Source: Mycobacterium sp.
GTDB taxonomy: Bacteria > Actinomycetota > Actinomycetes > Mycobacteriales > Mycobacteriaceae
DNA length: 38,689 nt
Assembly (NCBI GenBank): GCA_026393245.1
Contig: JAPLAO010000105.1
Location: forward strand, 1-38,689
Reading direction: 5' to 3'
Shown here: positions 1 through 7,251 of the stretch, piece by piece
Layout of the letters: each line of letters opens with the position of its first letter
Position numbering within the stretch: the first letter of the stretch is position 1
Translations under genes and position numbers: made by a program
Notes under the pieces: generated by a model
The model's database searches: none
What the model was told of the DNA's origin: nothing
What the model saw: only the letters and a program-made list of their open reading frames with translations

Positions 1-235
1 CCTCACGGCGCGTGCGCACCAGACGTGCCATCCGGAGCTTCGCCAGGGGTTGGGAGACGCTCGGGGCTGGCTTGTCGACGTGATACGCCAAGTCGCCCAC
101 CGACATCTCCTGGCGTACCAGTGCCCAGAGGATTTGAACGCGGGTGGCATCCGCCAGCATGCGGAAGATCTCGACCACTAAATCCACCTCGTCTGCAGGG
201 AGCCGGCGACCGCAAGTCCCTTTATCTGCGTTCAT
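1..235 (-). CDS. kmtR: ArsR/SmtB-family metal-sensing repressor, KmtR-like (3' end outside window)
   Basis: Only the first 78 codons are in the window. The protein begins MNADKGTCGRRLPADEV and continues into a winged-helix core with the family motifs FRMLADATRVQIL, MSVGDLA and KLRMARLVRTRRE. From memory this is very close to M. tuberculosis KmtR (Rv0827c), a Ni/Co-responsive repressor of itself and of a cation-diffusion exporter; the KmtR assignment is inference, the ArsR family is clear. The C-terminal metal ligands lie beyond the window. The start is the ATG at 233-235, which sits inside a perfect inverted repeat suited to autoregulation. The recognition helix reads SVSQPLAKLR where family members normally have a His instead of the Pro. 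It follows the metallo-hydrolase gene in the same direction after 43 bp. Confidence 0.8.
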   Translation of the reverse strand, partial: MNADKGTCGRRLPADEVDLVVEIFRMLADATRVQILWALVRQEMSVGDLAYHVDKPAPSVSQPLAKLRMARLVRTRRE

Positions 236-243
236 ATGCAGAT
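224..243. promoter_or_regulatory. Inverted repeat over the ArsR-family start codon, probable operator
   Basis: ATCTGC (224-229) and GCAGAT (238-243) form a perfect 6-bp inverted repeat with an 8-bp AT-rich spacer that contains the start codon of the regulator. ArsR/SmtB repressors typically bind short dyads over their own promoter or start, so self-repression is the likely role. The assignment rests on position and symmetry only. Confidence 0.4.
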
Positions 244-278
244 ACTAACTCATGCATGTCTGGGGCCGCTACCGCGGG

Positions 279-956
279 TCACCAGCCGCGCTGCTCCCAC
301 TCCGCAAGATGCGGGCGCTCCGCACCCAGCGCTGTGTCATCACCGTGTCCGGGATACACCACTGTGTCGTCGTCGTACACGCCGAACAGTTGGCTGCTGA
401 CATCGCCCAGTAGTTCTTCGAATGCGCCCGGTTCCCAAGTTTTTCCGACTCCGCCGGGGAACAGGCAGTCCCCGGTGAATAGCTGAACCGCCGTCCGATC
501 ACCGTCCGGCCGCAGCGCCAGCGCCACCGAGCCCGGCGTATGACCGCGCAGATGGATGACGTCGAAGTTCAGCTCACCGATCACTATCGTGTCGCCGCCG
601 GCCAGAAACCGGTCCGGGGCCACCGGCAGCGCCTCGGCGTCGAGTTGGTGCACGGCAGTCGGCGCGCCGGTGGCCTCCGCTACCGCCTCTAGGGCCTGCC
701 AGTGATCGCCGTGCTGATGGGTGGTGACGATCATCTCCAGTTTCGGCGCGTGTTCGGCCAGCAGGGCCACCAGCAGTTCGGGGTCGTTGGCGGCGTCGAT
801 CAGCAGTGACTCACCGGTGGCCGAACACGTCACCACGTAGGCGTTGTTGTCCATCGGACCCACCGAGGCCTTGATGATCGTCACGCCCGGCAGTGTTCGC
901 CGCGTGGCGGTCTGCGACTCGACGTGGCCGGTATAGGTGTCGTCGACGACTGTCAT
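279..956 (-). CDS. Metallo-beta-lactamase-fold hydrolase (glyoxalase II-like, Rv1637c type)
   Basis: A 225-residue MBL-fold protein. The metal-binding signature THQHGDHW (HxHxDH), the third ligand in RGHTPGS, the bridging Asp in FTGDCLF and the last His in VYPGHG are all present, so the dinuclear metal site looks intact. Glyoxalase II-like thioester hydrolysis is the usual guess for this family, but the substrate is not known from sequence. It is divergent from uvrA, the same arrangement I recall in M. tuberculosis. The start MTVVDDTYTG is preferred because a TANNNT box (TACCGT) ends 7 nt upstream, which fits a leaderless mRNA. An in-frame ATG two codons earlier (962) is the alternative. Reading further upstream would run into uvrA and shows no homology. 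Confidence 0.9.
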   Translation of the reverse strand: MTVVDDTYTGHVESQTATRRTLPGVTIIKASVGPMDNNAYVVTCSATGESLLIDAANDPELLVALLAEHAPKLEMIVTTHQHGDHWQALEAVAEATGAPTAVHQLDAEALPVAPDRFLAGGDTIVIGELNFDVIHLRGHTPGSVALALRPDGDRTAVQLFTGDCLFPGGVGKTWEPGAFEELLGDVSSQLFGVYDDDTVVYPGHGDDTALGAERPHLAEWEQRGW

Positions 957-963
957 GGACATC

Positions 964-969
964 ACGGTA
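964..969 (-). promoter_or_regulatory. Candidate -10 box for the MBL-fold gene (leaderless)
   Basis: TACCGT on the minus strand matches the mycobacterial TANNNT -10 consensus and ends 7 nt before the ATG at 956. This is the spacing expected if transcription starts at the A of the start codon. Confidence 0.4.
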
Positions 970-999
970 CTGCCGACGCCGGGGTCGGGGACCGCCGCA

Positions 1000-1005
1000 T
1001 AGCAT
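1000..1005 (+). promoter_or_regulatory. Candidate -10 box for uvrA (leaderless)
   Basis: TAGCAT matches TANNNT and ends 6 nt before the GTG start of uvrA. No Shine-Dalgarno sequence precedes the GTG. Both facts suggest a leaderless uvrA transcript. I see no good LexA box (TCGAAC-N4-GTTCGA) here, although the palindrome GTCGTCGACGAC lies at 939-950. Confidence 0.5.
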
Positions 1006-1011
1006 GGGCGC

Positions 1012-3921
1012 GTGGCTGACCGGTTGATCGTCAAGGGTGCGCGTGAGCACAACCTCCGCAGCATCGACCTCGACCTTCCCCGGGACGCCCTGATCGTGTT
1101 CACCGGCCTGTCCGGGTCGGGCAAGTCATCGCTGGCCTTCGACACCATTTTCGCCGAGGGTCAGCGCCGCTACGTCGAGTCGCTGAGCGCCTACGCGCGG
1201 CAGTTCCTCGGTCAGATGGACAAGCCGGACGTCGACTTCATCGAGGGACTTTCGCCCGCGGTGTCTATCGACCAGAAGTCCACCAACCGCAACCCGCGCT
1301 CCACCGTCGGCACTATCACCGAGGTCTACGACTACCTGCGTCTGCTCTACGCCCGCGCCGGCACGCCGCACTGCCCGGTGTGTGGCGAGCGGATCGCGCG
1401 ACAGACCCCGCAGCAGATCGTCGATCAGGTGCTGGCCATGGCCGAGGGCACCAAGTTCCAGGTGCTCGCGCCGGTGGTACGCACCCGCAAGGGCGAGTTC
1501 GTCGACCTCTTCGACAAGCTGAACACCCAGGGCTACAGCCGGGTTCGGGTCGACGGTGTGGTGCATTCCCTGACCGAGCCGCCGACGCTGAAGAAGCAGG
1601 AGAAGCACGATATCGAGGTGGTCGTCGACCGGCTGACGGTTAAGGCCAGCTCCAAACAGCGGCTAACCGATTCGGTGGAGACCGCGCTGGGCCTGGCCGA
1701 CGGCATCGTGGTGCTGGATTTCATCGACCGCGACGAAGGCGACCCGCATCGCGAACAACGGTTCTCCGAGAAGCTGGCCTGTCCGAACGGTCACCCGCTG
1801 GCGGTGGATGACCTTGAGCCGCGGTCGTTTTCGTTCAACTCGCCCTACGGCGCCTGCCCGGAGTGCAGCGGTCTTGGCATCCGCAAAGAAGTCGACCCCG
1901 AACTCGTCATACCCGATCCGGATCGCACCCTGGCCGACGGTGCGGTGGCGCCGTGGGCGATGGGGCAGAGTTCGGAGTACTTCACCCGCATGCTGGCCGG
2001 GCTGGGGGAGTCGATGGGGTTCGACATGGACACCCCGTGGCGCAAGCTTCCGGCCAAGGTGCGAACGGCGATCCTCGAGGGCTGCGACGAACAGGTGCAC
2101 GTGCGCTACCGAAATCGCTACGGCCGCACCCGTTCCTACCACGCCGACTTCGAAGGCGTCATGGCGTTCCTGCAGCGTCGGATGGAGCAGACCGATTCGG
2201 AGTCGATGAAGGAACGCTACGAAGGGTTCATGCGCGACGTGCCGTGCCCGGAGTGCGACGGCACCCGGCTCAAGCCGGAGATCCTGGCCGTGACGCTGTC
2301 GGCCGGCGACGATCCGAAGTCGATCGCCGCGGTGTGCGAGTTATCCATCCGCGAGTGTTCCAACTTCCTCAACGAACTCACCCTGGGAACCCGTGAACAG
2401 GCGATCGCCGGGCAGGTACTCAAGGAGGTGCAGTCCCGGCTGGGCTTCCTGCTCGACGTCGGCCTGGACTACCTCTCGCTGGCCCGGGCCGCCGGAACGC
2501 TCTCCGGCGGTGAGGCGCAACGCATCCGGCTGGCCACCCAGATCGGCTCCGGTCTTGTCGGCGGGCTGTACGTGCTCGACGAGCCGTCCATCGGTCTGCA
2601 TCAGCGCGATAACCGTCGCCTCATCGAAACCCTCACGCGGCTAAGGGATTTGGGCAATACGCTGATCGTCGTCGAGCACGATGAGGACACCATCGCCCAC
2701 GCCGACTGGGTGGTCGATATCGGGCCTGCGGCCGGTGAGCACGGCGGTCAGGTGGTGCACAGCGGTAGCTACGCCGACCTGTTGAAGAACCCCAACTCGC
2801 TCACCGGCGCCTATCTTTCCGGCAGGAAGAGCATCGAACTTCCGGCCATCCGTCGGCCCATCGACCGCAAGCGGCAACTGACGGTCATCGGTGCGCGGGA
2901 ACACAACCTGCGTGAGATCGACGTGTCGTTCCCGCTGGGTGTTCTCACCGCGGTGACGGGTGTGTCCGGTTCGGGCAAGTCCACTCTGGTCAACGACATC
3001 CTCGCTACGGTGCTGGCCAACCGGCTCAACGGCGCGCGGCAGGTGCCCGGTCGGCACACCCGGATCAACGGCCTCGATCATGTCGACAAACTGGTGCGCG
3101 TCGACCAGTCGCCGATCGGCCGCACCCCGCGGTCCAACCCGGCCACCTACACCGGCGTCTTCGACAAGATTCGCACCTTGTTCGCCGCTACCACCGAGGC
3201 CAAGGTTCGCGGTTACCAGCCCGGCCGGTTCTCGTTCAACGTCAAAGGTGGCCGCTGCGAAGCGTGTTCGGGCGATGGCACCATCAAGATCGAGATGAAC
3301 TTCCTGCCCGACGTCTATGTGCCGTGCGAGGTGTGCCAGGGCGCGCGGTACAACCGCGAGACACTCGAGGTGCATTACAAGGGTAAGACCATTTCCGAGG
3401 TGCTCGATATGTCCATCGAGGACGCAGCCGAGTTTTTCGAGGCGATCACTTCTATTCACCGTTACCTCAAGACCCTCGTCGAGGTGGGTCTGGGTTATGT
3501 GCGGCTGGGACAGCCGGCGCCGACGCTGTCCGGCGGTGAGGCCCAGCGGGTGAAGTTGGCTGCCGAGTTGCAGAAGCGCTCCACCGGTCGCACCGTTTAC
3601 ATTCTCGATGAGCCCACTACCGGACTGCATTTCGAGGACATTCGCAAACTGCTCAAGGTGATCAACGGCCTTGTTGACAAAGGTAATTCGGTGATCGTCA
3701 TCGAACACAACCTTGATGTCATCAAGACCTCGGACTGGATCATCGATATGGGTCCCGAGGGCGGTGGAGGTGGTGGAATGGTGGTCGCCGAGGGCACGCC
3801 CGAGGATGTCGCCGCGGTTGCGGCCAGTTACACCGGAACGTTTTTGGCCGGGATGCTGGACGCCCCGGTGGCCAAGCCTGCGCCCAAGAAGGTGGCGCGG
3901 CGGCGCAAGGTCAGCGCCTAG
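1012..3921 (+). CDS. uvrA: Excinuclease ABC subunit A (UvrA)
   Basis: UvrA is the damage-recognition ATPase of nucleotide excision repair; it dimerises, scans DNA with UvrB and loads UvrB at lesions. The 969-residue product has the full family layout: Walker [10 protein letters not shown] near residue 32, the UvrB-binding region with CPVCG near 121, a zinc module ending CPECSGLG near 285, ABC signature LSGGEAQR near 496 with Walker [13 protein letters not shown], a second Walker A GVSGSGKS near 650, the CEACSGDG...CEVCQGARY zinc finger near 750-778, and a second LSGGEAQR near 839. The first half of the zinc module before CPECSGLG is CPNGH, not CxxC, which I recall as normal for actinobacteria. 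The C-terminus ends in a short Lys/Arg-rich tail. The GTG start gives the conserved [15 protein letters not shown]. Confidence 0.98.
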   Translation: MADRLIVKGAREHNLRSIDLDLPRDALIVFTGLSGSGKSSLAFDTIFAEGQRRYVESLSAYARQFLGQMDKPDVDFIEGLSPAVSIDQKSTNRNPRSTVGTITEVYDYLRLLYARAGTPHCPVCGERIARQTPQQIVDQVLAMAEGTKFQVLAPVVRTRKGEFVDLFDKLNTQGYSRVRVDGVVHSLTEPPTLKKQEKHDIEVVVDRLTVKASSKQRLTDSVETALGLADGIVVLDFIDRDEGDPHREQRFSEKLACPNGHPLAVDDLEPRSFSFNSPYGACPECSGLGIRKEVDPELVIPDPDRTLADGAVAPWAMGQSSEYFTRMLAGLGESMGFDMDTPWRKLPAKVRTAILEGCDEQVHVRYRNRYGRTRSYHADFEGVMAFLQRRMEQTDSESMKERYEGFMRDVPCPECDGTRLKPEILAVTLSAGDDPKSIAAVCELSIRECSNFLNELTLGTREQAIAGQVLKEVQSRLGFLLDVGLDYLSLARAAGTLSGGEAQRIRLATQIGSGLVGGLYVLDEPSIGLHQRDNRRLIETLTRLRDLGNTLIVVEHDEDTIAHADWVVDIGPAAGEHGGQVVHSGSYADLLKNPNSLTGAYLSGRKSIELPAIRRPIDRKRQLTVIGAREHNLREIDVSFPLGVLTAVTGVSGSGKSTLVNDILATVLANRLNGARQVPGRHTRINGLDHVDKLVRVDQSPIGRTPRSNPATYTGVFDKIRTLFAATTEAKVRGYQPGRFSFNVKGGRCEACSGDGTIKIEMNFLPDVYVPCEVCQGARYNRETLEVHYKGKTISEVLDMSIEDAAEFFEAITSIHRYLKTLVEVGLGYVRLGQPAPTLSGGEAQRVKLAAELQKRSTGRTVYILDEPTTGLHFEDIRKLLKVINGLVDKGNSVIVIEHNLDVIKTSDWIIDMGPEGGGGGGMVVAEGTPEDVAAVAASYTGTFLAGMLDAPVAKPAPKKVARRRKVSA

Positions 3922-4022
3922 GTGTACTCAGCCAGGGGCGTTTCGGCGGGGCAGTGTTAGTCCACAGTCCGGCCCTGTTCCACAGTTCCTGCTCGGTGAG
4001 TGTTTCTGTCGGACGGTCGGGT

Positions 4023-4028
4023 TATTAT
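4023..4028 (+). promoter_or_regulatory. Candidate -10 box of the HNH gene
   Basis: TATTAT fits TANNNT very well and ends 6 nt before the ATG at 4035. With no Shine-Dalgarno sequence, a leaderless transcript is likely. The LexA box begins at the next base, so a bound repressor would cover the transcription start. Confidence 0.5.
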
Positions 4029-4044
4029 TCGAACATGCTTTCGA
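4029..4044. promoter_or_regulatory. LexA (SOS) box straddling the start codon of the HNH gene
   Basis: TCGAAC-ATGC-TTTCGA differs at one position from the mycobacterial SOS box TCGAAC-N4-GTTCGA. The surrounding symmetry is larger: ATTCGAA (4027-4033) and TTCGAAT (4040-4046) are exact reverse complements. Several 13E12-type HNH genes in M. tuberculosis are known to carry LexA boxes, so both sequence and context fit. Confidence 0.75.
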
Positions 4045-5396
4045 ATGACGTGTCTGAGGCGGTCGATCAGATCGACGCCGCCCTCGACGTGCTGACCGGA
4101 CTGGATCTGTCCCGGTTATCGGCCACCGACCTGGTCGGGGTGGCCGAGCGGTGCGAGACGCTGGTGCGCCGCCACCGGGTGGTGTGCGGTGATGTCGCGG
4201 TGCAGTTGTCCCGCCGTGATGTCTCCGAGTTGGGTGGTGCCCCGCATAAGGTGCTGGCCGACTGGCTGCGGATCACCCCGGCCGAGGCACGCCGCAGGGT
4301 GAACCTGGCCGAACCGTTGGCACCGCGTGCCACCCTGCTCGGCGACCCGCTGCCGCCAAGGCAACCGGCTACCGCGGCGGCGTGGCGGGCCGGAGACCTC
4401 GACGTCGAGCATGTCCGGGTGATCGCCCGCTTCCTTGATGAACTCCCGATGGCTGTCAGCCAGACCGATCGCGCCGACGCCGAAGCGCTCCTGGCCGAAC
4501 AGGCCCGCCTGGTGCGGCCCGATCAGCTGGTGAAGATCGCCGAACAGTTGGCGTTGATCCTCAACCCCGACGGGGTGTTCAGCGATGCCGACCGCGCGGC
4601 GCGCCGCGGATTCACCTGGGGACCCCAACAGTCCAACGGCATGAGCCAGGGCCGGCTATGGGCCACCCCCGCCCTGCGTGCCGAGATTGATGCCCTATTC
4701 GCCAAATTCGCCGCACCCGGGCGCTGCAACCCGGCCGACCAATCCCCTCTCATCGACGGCGAGCCCAGCCAAGCCCGCATCGACTCTGACAATCGCAGCC
4801 ACGCTCAACGCCAACACGATGCGCTGTCGGCCATCATGCGCGGCCTGCTCGGCAATCCCAAACTCGGCCAGCACAACGGACTGCCCGTTACCGTCATCGT
4901 CTCGACAACCCTGCAGGATCTCCACGACCAGACCGGGGTCGGCACTACCGGCGGCGGAACTCTGCTGCCGATGAGTGATCTCATCCGGATGGCCTCCCAC
5001 AGCTACCACTACCTGACCGTGTTCGACGGAGTATCCGGGCGCGCCCTGTGGCTGGGCCGAACTAAACGCATCGCCAACGCCGACCAGAGAATCGTTCTGC
5101 ACAATAAAGACCGCGGCTGCACCTTCCCCGACTGCACCGTGCCCGGCTACGGCTCCCAGGTCCACCACGCCGCCCTGGACTGGGCCGACGGCGGCGCCAC
5201 CAACATCGACGACCTCGCGTTCGGCTGCGGACCACACAACCGACTCGTCAAAAAAGGCGGCTGGCGGACCCGCAAACTCTCCGATGGCACCTGTGAATGG
5301 ATAGCGCCGCCCCACCTTCCCATCAAAGGCGGAATCAACAACCACCACCACCCCGACCGACTACTACGAAAGCTCCGTAAACGAGGCGCCGGGTAG
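4035..5396 (+). CDS. DUF222 / HNH endonuclease-domain protein (13E12 repeat family), LexA-controlled
   Basis: A 453-residue protein. The first roughly 330 residues form the alpha-helical DUF222 region. The C-terminal HNH nuclease domain at about 361-405 starts CTFPDC and continues VHHAALDWADGG, NIDD and GPHNRL, which supplies the HH, N and H-x-N metal/catalytic residues. Such genes are multicopy in mycobacterial genomes; their function is unproven but they are often DNA-damage inducible. The ATG at 4035 is chosen because TATTAT lies 6 nt upstream and the SOS box covers it; longer readings upstream start in non-conserved sequence. It is convergent with the small Ala/Pro-rich gene, 23 bp away, and lies directly after uvrA. 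I cannot tell whether the nuclease is active. Confidence 0.9.
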   Translation: MLSNDVSEAVDQIDAALDVLTGLDLSRLSATDLVGVAERCETLVRRHRVVCGDVAVQLSRRDVSELGGAPHKVLADWLRITPAEARRRVNLAEPLAPRATLLGDPLPPRQPATAAAWRAGDLDVEHVRVIARFLDELPMAVSQTDRADAEALLAEQARLVRPDQLVKIAEQLALILNPDGVFSDADRAARRGFTWGPQQSNGMSQGRLWATPALRAEIDALFAKFAAPGRCNPADQSPLIDGEPSQARIDSDNRSHAQRQHDALSAIMRGLLGNPKLGQHNGLPVTVIVSTTLQDLHDQTGVGTTGGGTLLPMSDLIRMASHSYHYLTVFDGVSGRALWLGRTKRIANADQRIVLHNKDRGCTFPDCTVPGYGSQVHHAALDWADGGATNIDDLAFGCGPHNRLVKKGGWRTRKLSDGTCEWIAPPHLPIKGGINNHHHPDRLLRKLRKRGAG

Positions 5397-5419
5397 TTCA
5401 GGCAGTCCGGCCCCGCCGG

Positions 5420-5812
5420 CTAGTCCGGCTTGTGCATCGAGGCGCGGATCTCCTCGAGTTTCTCGGCAGCGGCTTTGTTACGGGCCTCGTATTGATCGGC
5501 TGCGGCGCGGACCTCCGGCGTCTCCTCGGCCAATTCGGTTGCGCCCAACGCTGTTCCGTAGCGGGCTTCGATTTTTTCCCGCACTCCGTCCAGCGTCGGC
5601 ACACCAGCCTCGGTGTATCCGGTGTCGAGAATTCTGGTGTCGAGAATTGGGGTGTCGAGAATTGGGGCGGGAACAGGTGGCAGCGGGGTCGCCATGGTGT
5701 CGGCGGCGGATACCGCCGGCGTCGCGGGCGTCGCGGGAGCGGCCGGAGTCGCGGCCGGCGTGGGAGTCGCTGCGGGCTCAGGTGTTTCAGACCCGGTCGG
5801 TTCGTCGGCCAT
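5420..5812 (-). CDS. Small Ala/Pro/Thr-rich conserved hypothetical protein
   Basis: A 130-residue protein, third in the lysX operon, starting 5 bp after the hydrolase stop. The N-terminal half is low-complexity Pro/Ala/Thr (ATPTPAATPAAPATPATPA) followed by three ILDT repeats. The C-terminal half (VPTLDGVREKIEARYGTA onward) is charged and predicted helical, with KAAAEKLEEIRASMHKPD at the end. No signal peptide or membrane segment is visible. I recall a similarly placed small protein, Rv1638A, in M. tuberculosis but cannot assign a function. The ATG at 5812 gives MADEPTGSE; longer versions would overlap the upstream gene. Confidence 0.75.
   Translation of the reverse strand: MADEPTGSETPEPAATPTPAATPAAPATPATPAVSAADTMATPLPPVPAPILDTPILDTRILDTGYTEAGVPTLDGVREKIEARYGTALGATELAEETPEVRAAADQYEARNKAAAEKLEEIRASMHKPD
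5621..5665. repeat. 15-bp tandem repeat, three copies, inside the small hypothetical gene
   Basis: The unit GGTGTCGAGAATTGG (plus strand) occurs three times head to tail; the first copy ends in CT instead of GG. In the minus-strand protein it encodes ILDTP/ILDTR/ILDTG. The length is a multiple of three, so copy number can vary without breaking the frame. Confidence 0.9.
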
Positions 5813-5817
5813 GAGCG

Positions 5818-7242
5818 TCACCGTACTCCCGTGGGCTGGCGCGCCGCGCCGCCATCGGCGGCAATGCTGACCCCGTCGGGTTGCGTCGAGGTGCCCGGTA
5901 GCGCTACCTCGGGAACGTCGGGGGTGTCGATCTGGTAGGCCAGCCACGGCAGCGAGGCCGCGAGCACCTGCGCCGCAAAGGGCCAGTCATGCTTTCCTGC
6001 CTGCGGAACCACAGAGCATTCGATGCCGTAGGCGTCGCCCAGCCCGCACAGTGCACGTGCGGCCTCGGTCGGTGTGCTCGCCGTAACGGAATCGGGCGGC
6101 TCGGGTAACGCGGAACCGGGGATCGGAGCGCCGACGGCGCCCGCCGGGACGGACACCGCGAACCATCCCGCGACATCGCGATAGTCCCCGTGCTCGGTGA
6201 TCAGCGTGCCCGGATCCCACTCTGCATATGCGGCAGCGTCACCGCCGAAGAGTCGCTCGATGGTCTGTTCTTTAGTGCCGGTGTTGGGTGCGATATCACC
6301 GTCAATATTGACGAACGTGCTGAACAACTCTGGATATTTGACCGTCAGGTTGACCGCACACGTTCCCCCGGTGGACCAGCCCACGACGCCCCAGTTTGCC
6401 GGATCGTCGCTAACCCCGAAATTGTCGACCATGTACGGCACAACGTCTTCGGTGAGATGGTCTGCGGCATTGCCCCGCGTGCCGTTCACGCAACCGGTGT
6501 CGTTGTTGAACGAACCGATTGAGTCGACGAAGACGAACACGGGCGCATTGCCACCGTGCTTGGCGGCGAATGCATCGATGGCCGCGATGGCGTTGCCGGC
6601 GCGTAACCAGTCCGCGGCGGTGTTGAACTGTCCGCCGATCATCATCACGGTCGGCAGTGCTGGCGGCGGGTCGCTGGCGAAGTAGGCCGGCGGCAGATAC
6701 ACGAACTCGGCACGGTGGGCGAACCCCGAGGCATCGGCCGAGATCGTGACCGGCAGTACCTTGCCCTTGGTCGGGACGGTGTTGGTGGCCAGCATCTTGG
6801 CCACGGTGGCGTGGTCGGTCTGACCGGGCAGTGGTCCTCCGGTCAGCTGACCCCAGGCCGTCGCAAATGTGGGGAAGTAGCCCACCCACAGATTCAGCAT
6901 CAGCGCCGCGCACAAAATGGTCAGCGGCACCGTCAGCAGCGACGCCCCGCGTCGCCGCCAGTCGGCCGACCGCCACCCCAGCACGGCCACACCGGCCGCA
7001 AGTCCGGTCAACCCAAGCCAGAGCCACAGACCGCGGGGAGCAGGATCGCCGGCGAGTCCGTTGGTGGAGATATTCCAGTGCGTGCCCCACGCAAGCGCGA
7101 CGCCGGCCAGCGCAGACACGGGCAGCCACACCAGCCGCCATCGGCGGGTCCGCCACCCGATCGCGAATACGAGCAACGCCACCGTGACGGCTTGAATTGC
7201 GAGGGGGGCCCAGCCCTGCATCAACGAGATGTGCTGGTCCAC
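5818..7242 (-). CDS. Membrane-anchored alpha/beta-hydrolase (esterase-D-like), Rv1639c type
   Basis: A 474-residue protein with four predicted membrane helices in the first 120 residues (about 13-30, 37-54, 70-88 and 95-118), then an extracytoplasmic esterase-D/mycolyltransferase-like domain. The nucleophile motif is GWSTGGT (GxSxG) near residue 288; DWLRAGN, VFVDSIGSF and a late AGKHDWPFAA (probable catalytic His near 416) fit the fold. It begins 9 bp after the lysX stop, so co-transcription with lysX is very likely. An enzyme that removes or uses the lysyl group of lysyl-phosphatidylglycerol would fit that context, but this is inference; mycolyl or other acyl esters are alternatives. Confidence 0.85.
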   Translation of the reverse strand: MDQHISLMQGWAPLAIQAVTVALLVFAIGWRTRRWRLVWLPVSALAGVALAWGTHWNISTNGLAGDPAPRGLWLWLGLTGLAAGVAVLGWRSADWRRRGASLLTVPLTILCAALMLNLWVGYFPTFATAWGQLTGGPLPGQTDHATVAKMLATNTVPTKGKVLPVTISADASGFAHRAEFVYLPPAYFASDPPPALPTVMMIGGQFNTAADWLRAGNAIAAIDAFAAKHGGNAPVFVFVDSIGSFNNDTGCVNGTRGNAADHLTEDVVPYMVDNFGVSDDPANWGVVGWSTGGTCAVNLTVKYPELFSTFVNIDGDIAPNTGTKEQTIERLFGGDAAAYAEWDPGTLITEHGDYRDVAGWFAVSVPAGAVGAPIPGSALPEPPDSVTASTPTEAARALCGLGDAYGIECSVVPQAGKHDWPFAAQVLAASLPWLAYQIDTPDVPEVALPGTSTQPDGVSIAADGGAARQPTGVR

Positions 7243-7251
7243 CTGTCCAGG

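Noticed and set aside
2641..3708. 355-codon open frame antisense to uvrA
   Set aside because: High-GC shadow frame of a fully conserved gene; no start signal and no recognisable domain.
3958..3984. Two DnaA-box-like 9-mers (TAGTCCACA and TGTTCCACA) 18 bp apart before the HNH gene
   Set aside because: One and two mismatches to the mycobacterial DnaA box, only two copies, and not near dnaA or an AT-rich origin; probably chance.
5407..5419. CCGGC-CCC-GCCGG hairpin between convergent genes as bidirectional terminator
   Set aside because: Only a 5-bp stem, 3-nt loop and no U-run; too weak to call.
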